Shown: one piece after another, positions 54,031-63,338 of the stretch | Layout: each line of letters begins with the position of its first letter | Numbering within the stretch: the stretch's first letter is position 1 | NCBI GenBank assembly: GCA_902175065.1 | Contig: CABIIJ010000057.1 | Coordinates: 1-64,000, forward strand | Length of the DNA stretch: 64,000 bases | Source: an uncultured Comamonas sp. | GTDB taxonomy: Bacteria > Pseudomonadota > Gammaproteobacteria > Burkholderiales > Burkholderiaceae_C | Direction: 5' to 3' | The notes under the pieces: generated by a model | The model's database searches: none | Seen by the model: the letters and a program-made list of their open reading frames with translations, nothing else | Told to the model about the DNA's origin: nothing | Translations under genes and position numbers: made by a program

Positions 54031-54892
54031 GTCGCCGCCTGCCAGGGCGCGGCTTCAAGGCGTACAGGCGCTGGCTGCGCTGCGCTGCCCCGGCAAGCGT
54101 TACCGCAGCGGCATGGGCCGCCGCTTCATGGGCCGCCACTTCGTCCTGGTCGATGCTGGCAATCGGGCACCGGTAGGCGTAGACGCTGCGGCCATCGGCC
54201 AATTGGGCAGTGCAGGTCGCGGGGATTTCCTCGGGCAGGGGAAAGTTCAGGCTCACCAGCCAGGCGCCATCGGGCATTTCCGCCAGGGATTTGACGGCGG
54301 CGCGGCTCATGCTCTCGGGCCGCTGGAACAGGTAGACCAGGTGGTAGCGCCCCCAGTCGGCCACCCACATGTTGCCCTGGCGCACCCTGGCCCAGGGGCA
54401 GCGCAGGGCGCAGGCCCAGCGCAGCACCCAACTGCGTTCCACGCCCTGCACCCGGGCCTGGGGCCAGGCCTGGCGCAGGGCACGCAGGCCATCGCCCAGG
54501 CCGCAACCGGCGTCCAGCACCGGGGCGCCGGCGGGCAGGTCGATCTGCCCGGCCAGCCCTTGCAGGGCACCGGCGGGCGTCGGGAAAATCGGCGCATCCC
54601 GCCAGGCATTCAAGGGGTAGACCAGAAGCAGGGCACCCAGCAGCAACAGCCAGCCCCAGCCGGGCAGGCTGCCCGCCGCCAGCACGGCATAGGACAGCGG
54701 AAAGCCCGCCGCAATCATCCCCCGCCGCCACCATGTGGCCCCCCACAAACTGGCCAGAAGACTGGCCCCGGTGGCCAGCAACACGGCAGCAAAAAGGGGC
54801 AGGAGCGGCTGTAGCCCGAGGAACAGCAGCCACGCCAGCGCCCAGACGCACAACGCAGGCAGGGGCCAGGGCAGACGCGGCATGGCGGCCAA
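54020..54892 (-). CDS. Class I SAM-dependent methyltransferase with N-terminal membrane helices
   Basis: 290 aa. The first 95 residues hold three or four hydrophobic helices (LPALCVWALAWLLFLGL, LLPLFAAVLLATGASLLASL, GWGWLLLLGALLLVYPL). A Rossmann-fold methyltransferase follows with motif I APVLDAGCGLGDGLRAL and ARVQGVERS. The target is unknown; membrane anchoring suggests a lipid, quinone or envelope substrate. It starts 4 bp after the parB stop, so it is the distal gene of the mnmG-rsmG-parA-parB unit. The stop codon lies in a parS-like sequence. Confidence 0.82.
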   Translation of the reverse strand: MAAMPRLPWPLPALCVWALAWLLFLGLQPLLPLFAAVLLATGASLLASLWGATWWRRGMIAAGFPLSYAVLAAGSLPGWGWLLLLGALLLVYPLNAWRDAPIFPTPAGALQGLAGQIDLPAGAPVLDAGCGLGDGLRALRQAWPQARVQGVERSWVLRWACALRCPWARVRQGNMWVADWGRYHLVYLFQRPESMSRAAVKSLAEMPDGAWLVSLNFPLPEEIPATCTAQLADGRSVYAYRCPIASIDQDEVAAHEAAAHAAAVTLAGAAQRSQRLYALKPRPGRRRRFM

Positions 54893-54896
54893 GCCC

Positions 54897-55820
54897 TCAG
54901 CCGCGCGAACCGCGCAGCCGCTCGATCAGGCCATTGAGGGCATCGAGGGAGCCGAACTGAATCGCCAGCTCGCCCGTCTGCTCGCTCTTGCCGTGGCGCT
55001 GGCTGCGCTTTTTCAGGCGCACTTCCACCTGGGCCATGAGCAGGTCGGACAGCTCTTCCTCCACCCGCAGCACATCGCCCGGTTTGGCTGCCGCGTGGCG
55101 GGCCGCCCCGGATGAAGCATCGCCCTGCCCGGCAGCGACTTTTTTCACCAGGCTTTCCGTCTCGCGCACGGAAAGCTTGCGGGCTGCGACCTGGTTGGCG
55201 GTGGTGATCTGCTCGGCCTTGTCCAGACTGAGCAGCGCCCGGGCGTGGCCCATGTCAATGTCGCCCGCCATGAGCATGGTCTGCACCGGCCCGGCCAGTT
55301 GCAACAGGCGCAGCAGGTTGCTGGCCGCCGAGCGGCTGCGGCCCACGGCTGCCGCCGCCTGTTCGTGGGTGTGGCCAAACTCCTGCACCAGGCGGTGCAG
55401 GCCCTGGGCCTCTTCCAGCGGGTTGAGGTCTTCGCGCTGGATGTTTTCAATCAAGGCCATGGCGGCGGCGGCTTCGTCCGGCACGTCGCGCACCAGCACC
55501 GGCACTTCGGCCAGCCCCGCCAGGGTCGCGGCGCGAAAGCGCCGCTCGCCCGCGATGATTTCGTACTGTCCCGCCTGTGTGCCCCGGGTCAGCCTGCGCA
55601 CCAGGATGGGCTGCATGATGCCCTGGGCCTGGATGCTGGCCGCCAGTTCGTACAAGGCGCCTTCGTCCATGCGCGTGCGCGGCTGGTACTGGCCGGGCAC
55701 CAGGGCGCTCAAGGCCAGGGTGGAGGGTGTGTCGGCGGCGGCTTTGCCCTCGTCCACGACTTTGGGGCCGAGCAGGGCTTCCAGGCCACGGCCCAATCCT
55801 TTAGGTTTTGTGGTTGCCAT
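54897..55820 (-). CDS. parB: Chromosome-partitioning protein ParB
   Basis: 307 aa. The CTP-binding motif IIAGERRFRAATLAG, the HTH that reads parS (HTHEQAAAAVGRSRSAASNLLRLLQL in two stretches) and a C-terminal dimerisation domain (LAIQFGSLDALNGLIERL). N-terminal GLGRGLEALLG is the ParA-contact motif. Loads at parS and spreads on DNA as a CTP clamp. Its start overlaps the hydrolase gene by 20 bp. Confidence 0.96.
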   Translation of the reverse strand: MATTKPKGLGRGLEALLGPKVVDEGKAAADTPSTLALSALVPGQYQPRTRMDEGALYELAASIQAQGIMQPILVRRLTRGTQAGQYEIIAGERRFRAATLAGLAEVPVLVRDVPDEAAAAMALIENIQREDLNPLEEAQGLHRLVQEFGHTHEQAAAAVGRSRSAASNLLRLLQLAGPVQTMLMAGDIDMGHARALLSLDKAEQITTANQVAARKLSVRETESLVKKVAAGQGDASSGAARHAAAKPGDVLRVEEELSDLLMAQVEVRLKKRSQRHGKSEQTGELAIQFGSLDALNGLIERLRGSRG

Positions 55821-56373
55821 CCGGGCGCTCCTTTAACAATTCTTCCAATAAAGCATGGCCTGCGGGCCAGTCGCCCAGGCCGCTGGCGCTGTTGATGTGG
55901 CCGGCAGCCCCGGCATTCACCCAGGCCGCGCCCCAGTCGGCGGCCAGTTGCCGGGCGCGTTCGGCGCGGCAATACGGGTCGTTGCGGCTGCCCACCATGG
56001 TGGCGCGAAACGGCAGGCGCTGGCGGGCGATGGGCGTCCAGCCGGGCAACTGCTGGCGCAGGTCTTCCTGCTCGACATCGCCCGGGGCGACCAGCAAGGC
56101 CGCCCGGATCCTGGACACCGTACTGTGCGGGGCATGGCTGGCCCACCAGGCCGTCAGGATGCAGCCCAGGCTGTGCGCTACCAGGATGACCGGGGCAGGG
56201 GCGGCCAGCACGGCTTCCTGCAACTGCGCCGTCCAGTCGCCGCGCAGGGGACGCTGCCAGTCGTGCTGGGGGATGCGGGTGTAGCCGTAGCGCTGCTCCC
56301 AGCGGGTTTGCCAATGGTCGGCATCGGAGTTTTGCCAGCCGGGGAGAATGAGCACCAGACTATCTTTTTTCAT
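55801..56373 (-). CDS. RBBP9/YdeN-type serine hydrolase
   Basis: 190 aa small alpha/beta hydrolase: VLILPGWQNSDADHWQTRWE, nucleophile elbow VAHSLGCILT, and catalytic Asp/His in SRNDPYC and GAAGHINSASGLGDWP. It lies between parA and parB and overlaps parB by 20 bp. ATG 56373 has GGAG 8 bp upstream, and the site itself (GGAGATAGCT) is the end of a 76-bp palindromic element. Function in partition is not known; probably a passenger gene with an unidentified ester substrate. Confidence 0.87.
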   Translation of the reverse strand: MKKDSLVLILPGWQNSDADHWQTRWEQRYGYTRIPQHDWQRPLRGDWTAQLQEAVLAAPAPVILVAHSLGCILTAWWASHAPHSTVSRIRAALLVAPGDVEQEDLRQQLPGWTPIARQRLPFRATMVGSRNDPYCRAERARQLAADWGAAWVNAGAAGHINSASGLGDWPAGHALLEELLKERPDGNHKT

Positions 56374-56449
56374 AGCTATCTCCACTCTCTATACAACGAT
56401 TTTAGATATGAACAATGCTGAAATCCTTATATATAAAGCGGAACCAGCT
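56374..56449. repeat. 76-bp palindromic intergenic element, copy 8
   Basis: Plus-strand begins AGCTATCTCCACTCTCTATAC and ends AAAGCGGAACCAGCT, with the inner pair GATTTTAGA / CTGAAATC. It fills almost the whole parA-hydrolase gap: 10 bp from the parA stop and directly touching the hydrolase ATG. Confidence 0.85.
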
Positions 56450-56459
56450 ACAAAATCTT

Positions 56460-57233
56460 TTAACCCATGGTTTGAATACGCTGCACCATTTCCTCGGCAA
56501 ACGCAATGAACGCCTTGCTGCCCTTGGCTGAGGGGTCGAACACCACGCCCGGCAGCCCGTAGCTGGGCGCTTCGGCCAGACGCACGTTGCGCGGAATGAC
56601 GGCGTTGAACACCTTGTCGCCAAAGTGTTCCTTGAGCTGATCGCTGACCTGCTGCTGCAAAGTGGTGCGCGGGTCGAACATGACGCGCAGCAGGCCGATG
56701 ATCTGCAAGTCCGGGTTCATGTTGGCGTGGACTTGCTTGATGGTGTTGACCAGGTCGGTCAGCCCCTCCAGCGCAAAGTATTCGCACTGCATCGGCACGA
56801 TCACCCCATGCGCGGCGCACAGGCCGTTCAGGGTGAGCATGGACAGGCTGGGCGGGCAGTCGATCAGCACAAAATCGAAATCGCCCGCAACGGCGTGCAA
56901 CGCGGCTTTCAGGCGCTCGGTGCGCCGCTCCAGCGTGACCAGCTCGATCTCGGCACCGCTCAATTCCCGGTTGGCCCCGAGTACGGAAAAACCGCATTGC
57001 TCCGACCGCACCGCCGCCTCGGTCACGCTGGCCGATTCCAGCAAAACGTCGTAGACGCTCAAGGCCAAGGCCCGCTTGTCCACCCCGGCCCCCATGGTGG
57101 CATTGCCCTGGGGATCCAGGTCCACCAGCAGCACGCGCTGGCCAATTTTGGCCAAACCCGCAGCCAGGTTCACGGCGGTGGTGGTTTTACCGACACCGCC
57201 TTTTTGGTTTGCGATACAAAAAATCTTGGCCAT
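56460..57233 (-). CDS. parA: Chromosome-partitioning ATPase ParA
   Basis: 257 aa. Deviant Walker A CIANQKGGVGKTTTAVNLAAG (in two stretches), Walker A' region VDLDPQGNATMG, and VLIDCPPSLSMLTLNGL. ATG 57233 is the family start; the 51-residue extension in the track is a shadow of rsmG. Works with ParB and parS in origin segregation. 34 bp after rsmG. Confidence 0.96.
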   Translation of the reverse strand: MAKIFCIANQKGGVGKTTTAVNLAAGLAKIGQRVLLVDLDPQGNATMGAGVDKRALALSVYDVLLESASVTEAAVRSEQCGFSVLGANRELSGAEIELVTLERRTERLKAALHAVAGDFDFVLIDCPPSLSMLTLNGLCAAHGVIVPMQCEYFALEGLTDLVNTIKQVHANMNPDLQIIGLLRVMFDPRTTLQQQVSDQLKEHFGDKVFNAVIPRNVRLAEAPSYGLPGVVFDPSAKGSKAFIAFAEEMVQRIQTMG

Positions 57234-57267
57234 GCCGCCCGCCCCAACCCGAGATGAAGAATGGCGG

Positions 57268-57963
57268 CTAGTGTAAGCCAGCACCTTGCGCCGACGGCAC
57301 GGGGCGCAGCCAAACAATGCAACGTTCGGCATCCAGGCCCGGCACGGCCAATGGTTCCACGTGAAACACTTCGGCCACGTGCGCATCGAGCGCGGCGATT
57401 TCTTCCTCCGGCCGCTTGCCTTTCATGGCCAGCCACACCCCATCGGCAGCAATGGCCGGGCGCGACCAGACCGTGAAATCGGCCAGGGCGGCAAACGCCC
57501 GGCTGCTCACCACGGCATACGGGCCGGTCAGGGATTCGACCCGCGCATGAATGCCGGTCAGGTTGGGCAAGCGCAGGCTGGCCGCCGCCTGCTGGATGAA
57601 TGCGGCCTTCTTCGCCACGGTATCGACGCAATGCACCGCCAATTGCGGGCAGCAAATGGCGAACACCACCCCCGGCAAGCCGCCGCCGCAGCCCACATCC
57701 AGCAACCGGGCATCGGCAGGCCGCCGGGCCAGATGGCGCTGCAAGGGCGGCACGGCCGCCAGGCTGTCGAGCAGATGGTGGGTCAGCATTTCCTGTGGGT
57801 TGCGCACTGCCGTCAGGTTGTAGACCTTGTTCCACTTTTGCAGCAGTGCGAGAAAATCCAGCAGGCTTTGCTGCTGGGCACTGCTCAATGCCAGCCCCAA
57901 GGCGTTCAGCCCCTGCTGCAACGGCAGGGCCAAATCCGGGGAAGAAGCCGATTCCTGCGTCAT
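57268..57963 (-). CDS. rsmG: 16S rRNA (guanine-527-N7)-methyltransferase RsmG
   Basis: 231 aa. SAM motif [20 protein letters not shown], preceded by [11 protein letters not shown], typical of RsmG (GidB). Start overlaps the mnmG stop (ATGA). Contains a parS-like site within its coding region. In the usual gidA-gidB-parA-parB order. Confidence 0.96.
   Translation of the reverse strand: MTQESASSPDLALPLQQGLNALGLALSSAQQQSLLDFLALLQKWNKVYNLTAVRNPQEMLTHHLLDSLAAVPPLQRHLARRPADARLLDVGCGGGLPGVVFAICCPQLAVHCVDTVAKKAAFIQQAAASLRLPNLTGIHARVESLTGPYAVVSSRAFAALADFTVWSRPAIAADGVWLAMKGKRPEEEIAALDAHVAEVFHVEPLAVPGLDAERCIVWLRPVPSAQGAGLH
57354..57367. promoter_or_regulatory. parS: parS site (one mismatch) inside rsmG
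   Basis: GTTCCACGTGAAAC; differs from GTTTCACGTGAAAC at one position. Confidence 0.8.
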
Positions 57964-59939
57964 GCCTGCGGCTCCGTTTCCTGCGTTGCTTTCGCTGCGG
58001 CGGCAAAGCCCTTGAAGCCGCCTTTTTTCAGGTGAATCATCAGCAGCGAAATCGCCGCCGGGGTCACCCCGGAAATGCGCGAGGCTTGCCCCAGGGTTTC
58101 AGGCCGGTGTTTCTGCAATTTCTGCCGCACCTCGATCGACAGCGCCGCCACCTGCATGTAATCCAGATCGGCGGGCAATTTCAGGCTTTCATAGTGCGCG
58201 GCGCGTTGCACTTCTTCCTTCTGGCGGTCGATGTAGCCGGAATACTTGGCGGCAATTTCCACCTGCTCGACCACGGCATCATGGACATCGCCCAAGGTTT
58301 CACGTGAAACATCGGCGCTGGCGTACTTCCCGCCATCCATCCCCAGCAGGCTGGGGTAATCCACCCCGGGGCGGCGCAGCAGGTCGAACAGGTTGTATTC
58401 GTGGTCGATGCCCTTGCCCAGCACCCGCTCCGCTTCACTCTGCGGCAGGATGCGCGGGTTTACCCAGGTGGCTTTCAGCCGCTCTGTTTCACGTGAAACC
58501 GCATCGCGCTTGCGGTTGAACACATCCCACTGCGCATCATCGACCACGCCCAGCTCACGCCCCACTTCGGTCAGGCGCATATCGGCGTTGTCCTCGCGCA
58601 GTTGCAGGCGGAACTCTGCCCGGCTGGTGAACATGCGGTAAGGTTCGGTCACGCCTTTGGTGATCAGGTCGTCGATCAGTACGCCCAGGTAGGCTTCATC
58701 GCGGCGCGGCAGCCACGGCCCCTGGCCGCGCACTTGCAGCCCGGCGTTGATTCCGGCAAACAGGCCTTGCGCCGCCGCTTCTTCGTAACCCGTGGTGCCG
58801 TTGATCTGTCCGGCAAAAAACAGCCCTTGAATCTGGCGCGTTTCAAAACTGCTTTTCAGGGCACGCGGGTCAAAGTAGTCGTATTCAATCGCGTAGCCGG
58901 GCCGTAGGATGTGGGCGTTCTCCAGCCCTTTCATCGAACGCACCAGCGCGTACTGGATATCGAACGGCAGGCTGGTCGAAATGCCGTTGGGGTAGTACTC
59001 GTGGGTGGTCAGGCCCTCGGGTTCCAAGAAGATCTGGTGGCTGTCCTTGTCGGCAAAGCGGTTGATCTTGTCTTCCACGCTGGGGCAATAGCGCGGCCCG
59101 ACACCCTCGATCTTGCCGGTGAACATGGGGCTACGGTCAAAGCCGCTGCGGATGATGTCGTGCGTGCGCTGGTTGGTATGCGTGACCCAGCAAGGCACTT
59201 GCCGGGGATGCAGGCTGGCGTGGCCCCGGTAGCTGAATACCGGCAGCACCCCTTCATTCACGCCGCCGGGCATCCCGTCGCCGGGCTGTTCGGTGCACTG
59301 GCTGAAGTCGATGCTGCGCCCGTCAATGCGCGGCGGCGTGCCGGTTTTCAAACGGCCCTGGGGCAATTGCAGCTCCTTCAAGCGGGCCGACAAACTCATC
59401 GACGGCGGATCGCCCGCCCGGCCCCCGGCATGGTTGCGCAGACCGACGTGGATTTTTCCATCCAGGAAGGTCCCCACCGTCAGCACCACGGCCCGGGCGC
59501 GGAACTGGATGCCGATCTGCGTCACGGCACCGACGACACGCTCGCCCTCGACCATCAAATCGTCCACCGCCTGCTGGAACAGCCACAGGTTGGGCTGGTT
59601 CTCCAGCGTGTGGCGAATCGCCGCCTTGTACAGAATCCGGTCGGCCTGGGCACGGGTGGCCCGCACGGCCGGGCCTTTGGAGCTGTTCAAAATGCGGAAC
59701 TGAATCCCCGCCTGGTCGGTGGCCAGGGCCATGGCGCCGCCCAGGGCATCGACCTCCCTGACCAAGTGGCCTTTGCCAATTCCCCCGATCGAGGGGTTGC
59801 AGCTCATCTGCCCGAGGGTTTCGATATTGTGGGTCAGCAACAGGGTTTTACAGCCCATGCGGGCAGCGGCCAGGGCGGCCTCGGTGCCAGCGTGGCCACC
59901 ACCGACCACGATGACGTCAAATTCTTGGGGGTACAGCAT
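57960..59939 (-). CDS. mnmG: tRNA uridine-34 carboxymethylaminomethyl modification enzyme MnmG (GidA)
   Basis: 659 aa FAD protein. N-terminal [44 protein letters not shown], and the C-terminal MnmE-binding domain ending [20 protein letters not shown]. With MnmE it makes (c)mnm5-U34. First gene of the rsmG-parAB unit. Two perfect parS sites lie within it. I looked for an origin in the 209 bp upstream and saw no DnaA-box cluster. Confidence 0.97.
   Translation of the reverse strand: MLYPQEFDVIVVGGGHAGTEAALAAARMGCKTLLLTHNIETLGQMSCNPSIGGIGKGHLVREVDALGGAMALATDQAGIQFRILNSSKGPAVRATRAQADRILYKAAIRHTLENQPNLWLFQQAVDDLMVEGERVVGAVTQIGIQFRARAVVLTVGTFLDGKIHVGLRNHAGGRAGDPPSMSLSARLKELQLPQGRLKTGTPPRIDGRSIDFSQCTEQPGDGMPGGVNEGVLPVFSYRGHASLHPRQVPCWVTHTNQRTHDIIRSGFDRSPMFTGKIEGVGPRYCPSVEDKINRFADKDSHQIFLEPEGLTTHEYYPNGISTSLPFDIQYALVRSMKGLENAHILRPGYAIEYDYFDPRALKSSFETRQIQGLFFAGQINGTTGYEEAAAQGLFAGINAGLQVRGQGPWLPRRDEAYLGVLIDDLITKGVTEPYRMFTSRAEFRLQLREDNADMRLTEVGRELGVVDDAQWDVFNRKRDAVSRETERLKATWVNPRILPQSEAERVLGKGIDHEYNLFDLLRRPGVDYPSLLGMDGGKYASADVSRETLGDVHDAVVEQVEIAAKYSGYIDRQKEEVQRAAHYESLKLPADLDYMQVAALSIEVRQKLQKHRPETLGQASRISGVTPAAISLLMIHLKKGGFKGFAAAAKATQETEPQA
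58297..58310. promoter_or_regulatory. parS: parS site inside mnmG
   Basis: GTTTCACGTGAAAC, perfect 14-bp palindrome matching the bacterial chromosomal parS consensus. Confidence 0.93.
58486..58499. promoter_or_regulatory. parS: parS site inside mnmG
   Basis: Second perfect GTTTCACGTGAAAC, 189 bp from the first. Confidence 0.93.
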
Positions 59940-60148
59940 TGTTCAAACTCCAAAGCAGGGCCGCGTTGTACTGCACGGCCCCGTTGCGCCGGGGGATAGG
60001 AAATACAAATGCACGTAAAAAACTGTTTTCATGGTGCAGGCGCAAGGCAAGCCGACGATTTTCCCATTCTTTTACGTTTTTTGTCTTCAATACGGCCTTG
60101 CACAAAGCCCTACGATGCTCGGTTCATCAACCACTTCCCAGCCTTGTC

Positions 60149-60754
60149 ATGAAGCTCTACTACAGCCCCGGCGCCTGCTCCCTCTCGCCCCACATCATTG
60201 CCCGTGAAGCCGGACTGCCGTGCGAAATCATTCAGGCCAGCACCAAGACCCACAAGCTGGCCGACGGCACCGACTTCTACACCATCAATCCCCTGGGCTA
60301 TGTACCGTTCCTGGTGCTCGACGACGGGCAGACCCTGCGCGAAGGCCCGGTCATCGTCCAGTACCTGGCCGACCAGGCGCCGGAAAAAGGGCTGATCGGC
60401 CCCGCTGGCAGCATGGAGCGCTACCGCGCCCTGGAATGGCTCAACTTCATCGGCACCGAACTGCACAAAGGCTTCGCCCCTTTGTTCGTGCCCGGTACCC
60501 CGGAAGACTTCAAACCCGTCGTCAAGCAGCGCCTGCTGCAGCGCTTTGCCTGGGTGGATGAACAACTGGCAGGCAAAGACTATTTACTGGGCGATAAATT
60601 CGGCGTGGCCGATGCGTATTTGTTCACCGTCTCGAACTGGGGCAAATTCGTGGGGGTGGATTTATCCGGCTTTGCCAACCTCCAGGCCTATGTCGCCCGT
60701 GTTGCAGCCCGCCCTGGCGTGCAAGCTGCGCTGAAGGCAGAAGGTTTGCTGTAA
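60149..60754 (+). CDS. Glutathione S-transferase (GstA/beta class)
   Basis: 201 aa. Thioredoxin-like N-domain MKLYYSPGACSLSPHIIAREAGLP with the beta-class Cys-10, glutathione-site NPLGYVPFLVLDDGQTLREGPVIVQYL (in two stretches), and a helical C-domain. ATG 60149 is the family start; the 70-residue extension in the track crosses the divergent gap with mnmG. Conjugates glutathione to electrophiles; specific substrate unknown. Confidence 0.93.
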   Translation: MKLYYSPGACSLSPHIIAREAGLPCEIIQASTKTHKLADGTDFYTINPLGYVPFLVLDDGQTLREGPVIVQYLADQAPEKGLIGPAGSMERYRALEWLNFIGTELHKGFAPLFVPGTPEDFKPVVKQRLLQRFAWVDEQLAGKDYLLGDKFGVADAYLFTVSNWGKFVGVDLSGFANLQAYVARVAARPGVQAALKAEGLL

Positions 60755-60788
60755 GAACCTGTTCTAAAGACAGCGCTTCCCCTGAAAT

Positions 60789-60818
60789 AAAAAAAGGTTC
60801 CACGTGGAACCTTTTTTT
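60789..60818. terminator. Bidirectional terminator with a parS-like core
   Basis: Perfect palindrome AAAAAAAGGTTCC-ACGT-GGAACCTTTTTTT between the convergent GST and chemoreceptor genes. Its central GTTCCACGTGGAAC is two bases from the parS consensus. Confidence 0.9.
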
Positions 60819-60824
60819 GTGGGC

Positions 60825-62435
60825 CTACCCCAGGAGGTAATGGCTTGCCTGCCGTCCCGGGCTGGCCGCTCCCGCAGCCAGTTTGAATTGGCCAACCACA
60901 CTGGCCAGGCGCTGAGCCTGGTCATTGAGCGACTGGGCCGCCGCCGCCGATTGCTCGACCAGGGCGGCATTTTGCTGGGTCATCTGGTCGATATGGCCCA
61001 CGGCCTGGTTCACCTCGGCAATGCCCGTCGATTGCTCATTCGCCGTCGAGGTAATGTCGCGAATGATGCTGACCACCCGCTCGATGCCGCTGACGATGCC
61101 CTCCATGGTCGTGCCCGCGTCCTGTGCATTGCGCACCCCGCCATCCACGGCGGCCACGCTGGAGCCGATGAGTTTCTTGATCTCATTGGCGGCTTCGGCA
61201 CTGCGGTGGGCCAGTGAGCGCACTTCACCCGCCACCACGGCAAAGCCACGACCTTGCTCCCCGGCGCGGGCCGCCTCGACGGCGGCATTCAACGCCAGGA
61301 TATTGGTTTGGAAGGCAATCGAGTCGATCAGCCCGATGATGTCGCCAATCCTGCGGCTGGAGTTGGCGATCTCCTGCATGCTGCTGACCGCTTCCCGCAC
61401 GACCACCCCGCCCTGCCCCGCCGTCTGCGCCGCCGATGCGGCCAGTTGATTGGCCTGCCCGGCAGAATCTGCCGTCTGCTGGACGGTGCCGGTCAATTGC
61501 TCCAGCGAAGCAACCGTTTGCTGCAGATTGCTGGCGGTTTGTTCGGTCCGCGACGAAAGATCGGCGTTGCCGCTGGCAATTTCCTGGCTGGCCAGGGCGA
61601 TGTTGTTGCTGGCGGACTGCACCTGGCCGACCATCTGGCCCAGATTGTTCTGCATGTCCTGCAGGTCGCGCTGCAGGTCGGCAATTTCATCCTTGCCCCG
61701 GCTATCGAGCTGCTGGGTCAGATCCCCCTGCGCGATCGCCTTGGCCAGTTTCTGCGCCTGCCCCAGGGGGCGGCAAATGGCCAGCATGTTCAGCCAGGTC
61801 AGCGGCCCGACGACCAGCAAGGCCAGCAGCACCGAGGCCAGAAACAGCCACTTGGCCTGCTGGGTCACCGCATCGCCGCCCTGCTGCAACGCTTGCGCCT
61901 GCTGCTGCAACAGGGTTTGCAGGCGTTGCATGTCCTGCTGGGCAACCAGCAGATGCTGGTGGGGTTGGCGGGCGTCTTCAAAGGTTTGCTCGACACTGAC
62001 ATAGGGGTTGGCCTGCAAACCCTCCACCAAAAGGGCAAAGCCCGCAGCATAGGCCTGCATCGACTGGGCAAGCTTTTCAGCATCCTGCTGCTGGAGGCCA
62101 TCCATACCTTGCCGGTACTGTGTCAACGCCTCCTGAAAAGACCGCACGCGGTTTGTCCAGTCGGCGTATGGCGTGTCCAGGATCCCCCCTTTGGAGAAGG
62201 TGATCAGAATCTCTTTTTCATCCAGCTCGATCGCATTGAACCGGCCCTGCAACTGCTGCAACTGCTGGTTCTGCTCCCACGGCCCCTGGATGAAGTCGTG
62301 GTGCAAATCGTAGATGCGCAACATGCTCCACATGCCGACGCCCCCGAGCAACCCCAGCAGGAGCAAAACCACCGCAATTGCGCTTTGCATCCGAAATCGG
62401 ATAGTAAACCTGCGCATCAGGGTCAATACGTTCAT
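60825..62435 (-). CDS. Methyl-accepting chemotaxis protein
   Basis: 536 aa. Helix 1 ([19 protein letters not shown]), about 170 periplasmic residues predicted all-helical (four-helix-bundle type), helix 2 ([20 protein letters not shown]), HAMP, and the signalling hairpin with [33 protein letters not shown] (in two stretches). Distinct from the Cache-type receptor at 26 kb in its sensor domain. Ligand unknown. No pentapeptide tether for CheR. Confidence 0.92.
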   Translation of the reverse strand: MNVLTLMRRFTIRFRMQSAIAVVLLLLGLLGGVGMWSMLRIYDLHHDFIQGPWEQNQQLQQLQGRFNAIELDEKEILITFSKGGILDTPYADWTNRVRSFQEALTQYRQGMDGLQQQDAEKLAQSMQAYAAGFALLVEGLQANPYVSVEQTFEDARQPHQHLLVAQQDMQRLQTLLQQQAQALQQGGDAVTQQAKWLFLASVLLALLVVGPLTWLNMLAICRPLGQAQKLAKAIAQGDLTQQLDSRGKDEIADLQRDLQDMQNNLGQMVGQVQSASNNIALASQEIASGNADLSSRTEQTASNLQQTVASLEQLTGTVQQTADSAGQANQLAASAAQTAGQGGVVVREAVSSMQEIANSSRRIGDIIGLIDSIAFQTNILALNAAVEAARAGEQGRGFAVVAGEVRSLAHRSAEAANEIKKLIGSSVAAVDGGVRNAQDAGTTMEGIVSGIERVVSIIRDITSTANEQSTGIAEVNQAVGHIDQMTQQNAALVEQSAAAAQSLNDQAQRLASVVGQFKLAAGAASPGRQASHYLLG

Positions 62436-62543
62436 AAAATTATCCTCTTTGCCGATCTAAAGGCATAAAAAGTGCGTACCTGGGTAGGCCCATGCCAGGG
62501 CGTCATTTTCGGTGATTTGTGAAAAATTGTTGCAAATAGTCCC

Positions 62544-62574
62544 TTGACCTTGACATGATGCAAAGGATCAAGAT
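62544..62574 (+). promoter_or_regulatory. CueR-type promoter/operator for copZ-cueR
   Basis: TTGACC, a 19-bp spacer and CAAGAT. The long spacer carries the dyad CCTTG-ACATGATG-CAAAGG, the layout on which MerR-family activators act. Predicted copper-responsive autoregulation. Confidence 0.65.
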
Positions 62575-62612
62575 AACCCATTCTTTGTAGTACTTTTTCA
62601 GGAGAAATTTTC

Positions 62613-62810
62613 ATGGAACATGTTTTCAGCGTCACCGGCATGACCTGCGGCCACTGCGAACGCGCCGTACAGCAAGCACTGTTGACCGTCGATGCCCAGG
62701 CCCAGGTGCAGATCGACCGCACTGCCAACCGGGTCGTCGTGCAATCGAGCAACGCCAGCCGCGAAGCCCTGGCCGCCGCAATGGCCGAAGAAGGCTATAC
62801 CGTTGCCTGA
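62613..62810 (+). CDS. copZ: Heavy-metal-associated-domain copper chaperone CopZ
   Basis: 65 aa. Single HMA domain with the Cu(I) site GMTCGHC near the N-terminus and the usual beta-alpha-beta-beta-alpha-beta length. Cytoplasmic carrier delivering Cu(I) to CopA or to the regulator. Stop (TGA 62808-62810) overlaps the cueR start region. No copA ATPase gene is in the window. Confidence 0.95.
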   Translation: MEHVFSVTGMTCGHCERAVQQALLTVDAQAQVQIDRTANRVVVQSSNASREALAAAMAEEGYTVA

Positions 62811-63228
62811 CAACGCCGCCTGGCCCGTCCCGATCGGCACGGCAGCGGCCCGGGCCGGCGTCTCGGCCCGCATGGTACGCCACTACGAAACCCTGGGGCT
62901 GCTGCCCACCGTGGCCCGCACCGACAGTGGCTACCGCCAATACACGGCCAGCGACGTGCATACCCTGCGCTTCATCCGCCGCTGCCGGGATCTGGGTTTC
63001 TCCATGGAAGAAATCCGCCTGCTGCTGACCCTGTGGCGCGACAAACACCGTACCAGCGCCCAGGTCAAACGCATCGCCCAGACGCATATCGCCCAGCTCA
63101 ACGAACGCATTGCCGCCATGCAGGCCATGCAGCGCAGCCTGCAGGCGCTGGTGTCCTGCTGCAAGGGCGACGAGCGGCCCGATTGCCCGATCCTGGACGA
63201 CCTGGGCGCACCGCTGCCATCGGATTAG
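62803..63228 (+). CDS. cueR: MerR-family copper-responsive regulator CueR
   Basis: 141 aa. Winged HTH (TAAARAGVSARMVRHYETLGLL and GYRQYTASDVHTLRFIRRCRDLGFS), long dimer helix, and metal loop CCKGDERPDCPIL with the C-x7-C spacing of Cu(I)/Ag(I)-responsive CueR. The best start is TTG 62803 (AAGAAGG 8 nt upstream), within copZ; the track ATG (62692) is a shadow. Predicted to activate its own operon. Confidence 0.9.
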   Translation: MPDNAAWPVPIGTAAARAGVSARMVRHYETLGLLPTVARTDSGYRQYTASDVHTLRFIRRCRDLGFSMEEIRLLLTLWRDKHRTSAQVKRIAQTHIAQLNERIAAMQAMQRSLQALVSCCKGDERPDCPILDDLGAPLPSD

Positions 63229-63256
63229 CAGATTCTTGGAGCGTTTTATAAAAAAT

Positions 63257-63332
63257 AGCTGCTATCGCTGAATACAAGCCATTTTCAAGATAAAAACAAT
63301 CTGAAAATCAATATGTACCAGCGGAACCAGCT
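63257..63332. repeat. 76-bp palindromic intergenic element, copy 9
   Basis: Begins AGCTGCTATCGCTGAATAC and ends CCAGCGGAACCAGCT, with the inner pair ATTTTCA / TGAAAAT. It lies between convergent cueR and rdgC, 6 bp from the rdgC stop, and is preceded by TTTTATAAAAAAT. Confidence 0.85.
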
Positions 63333-63338
63333 CTCTTT

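Noticed and set aside
59940-60148. Origin of replication next to mnmG
   Set aside because: mnmG is often near oriC, but no DnaA-box cluster or AT-rich unwinding region is visible in this 209-bp gap.
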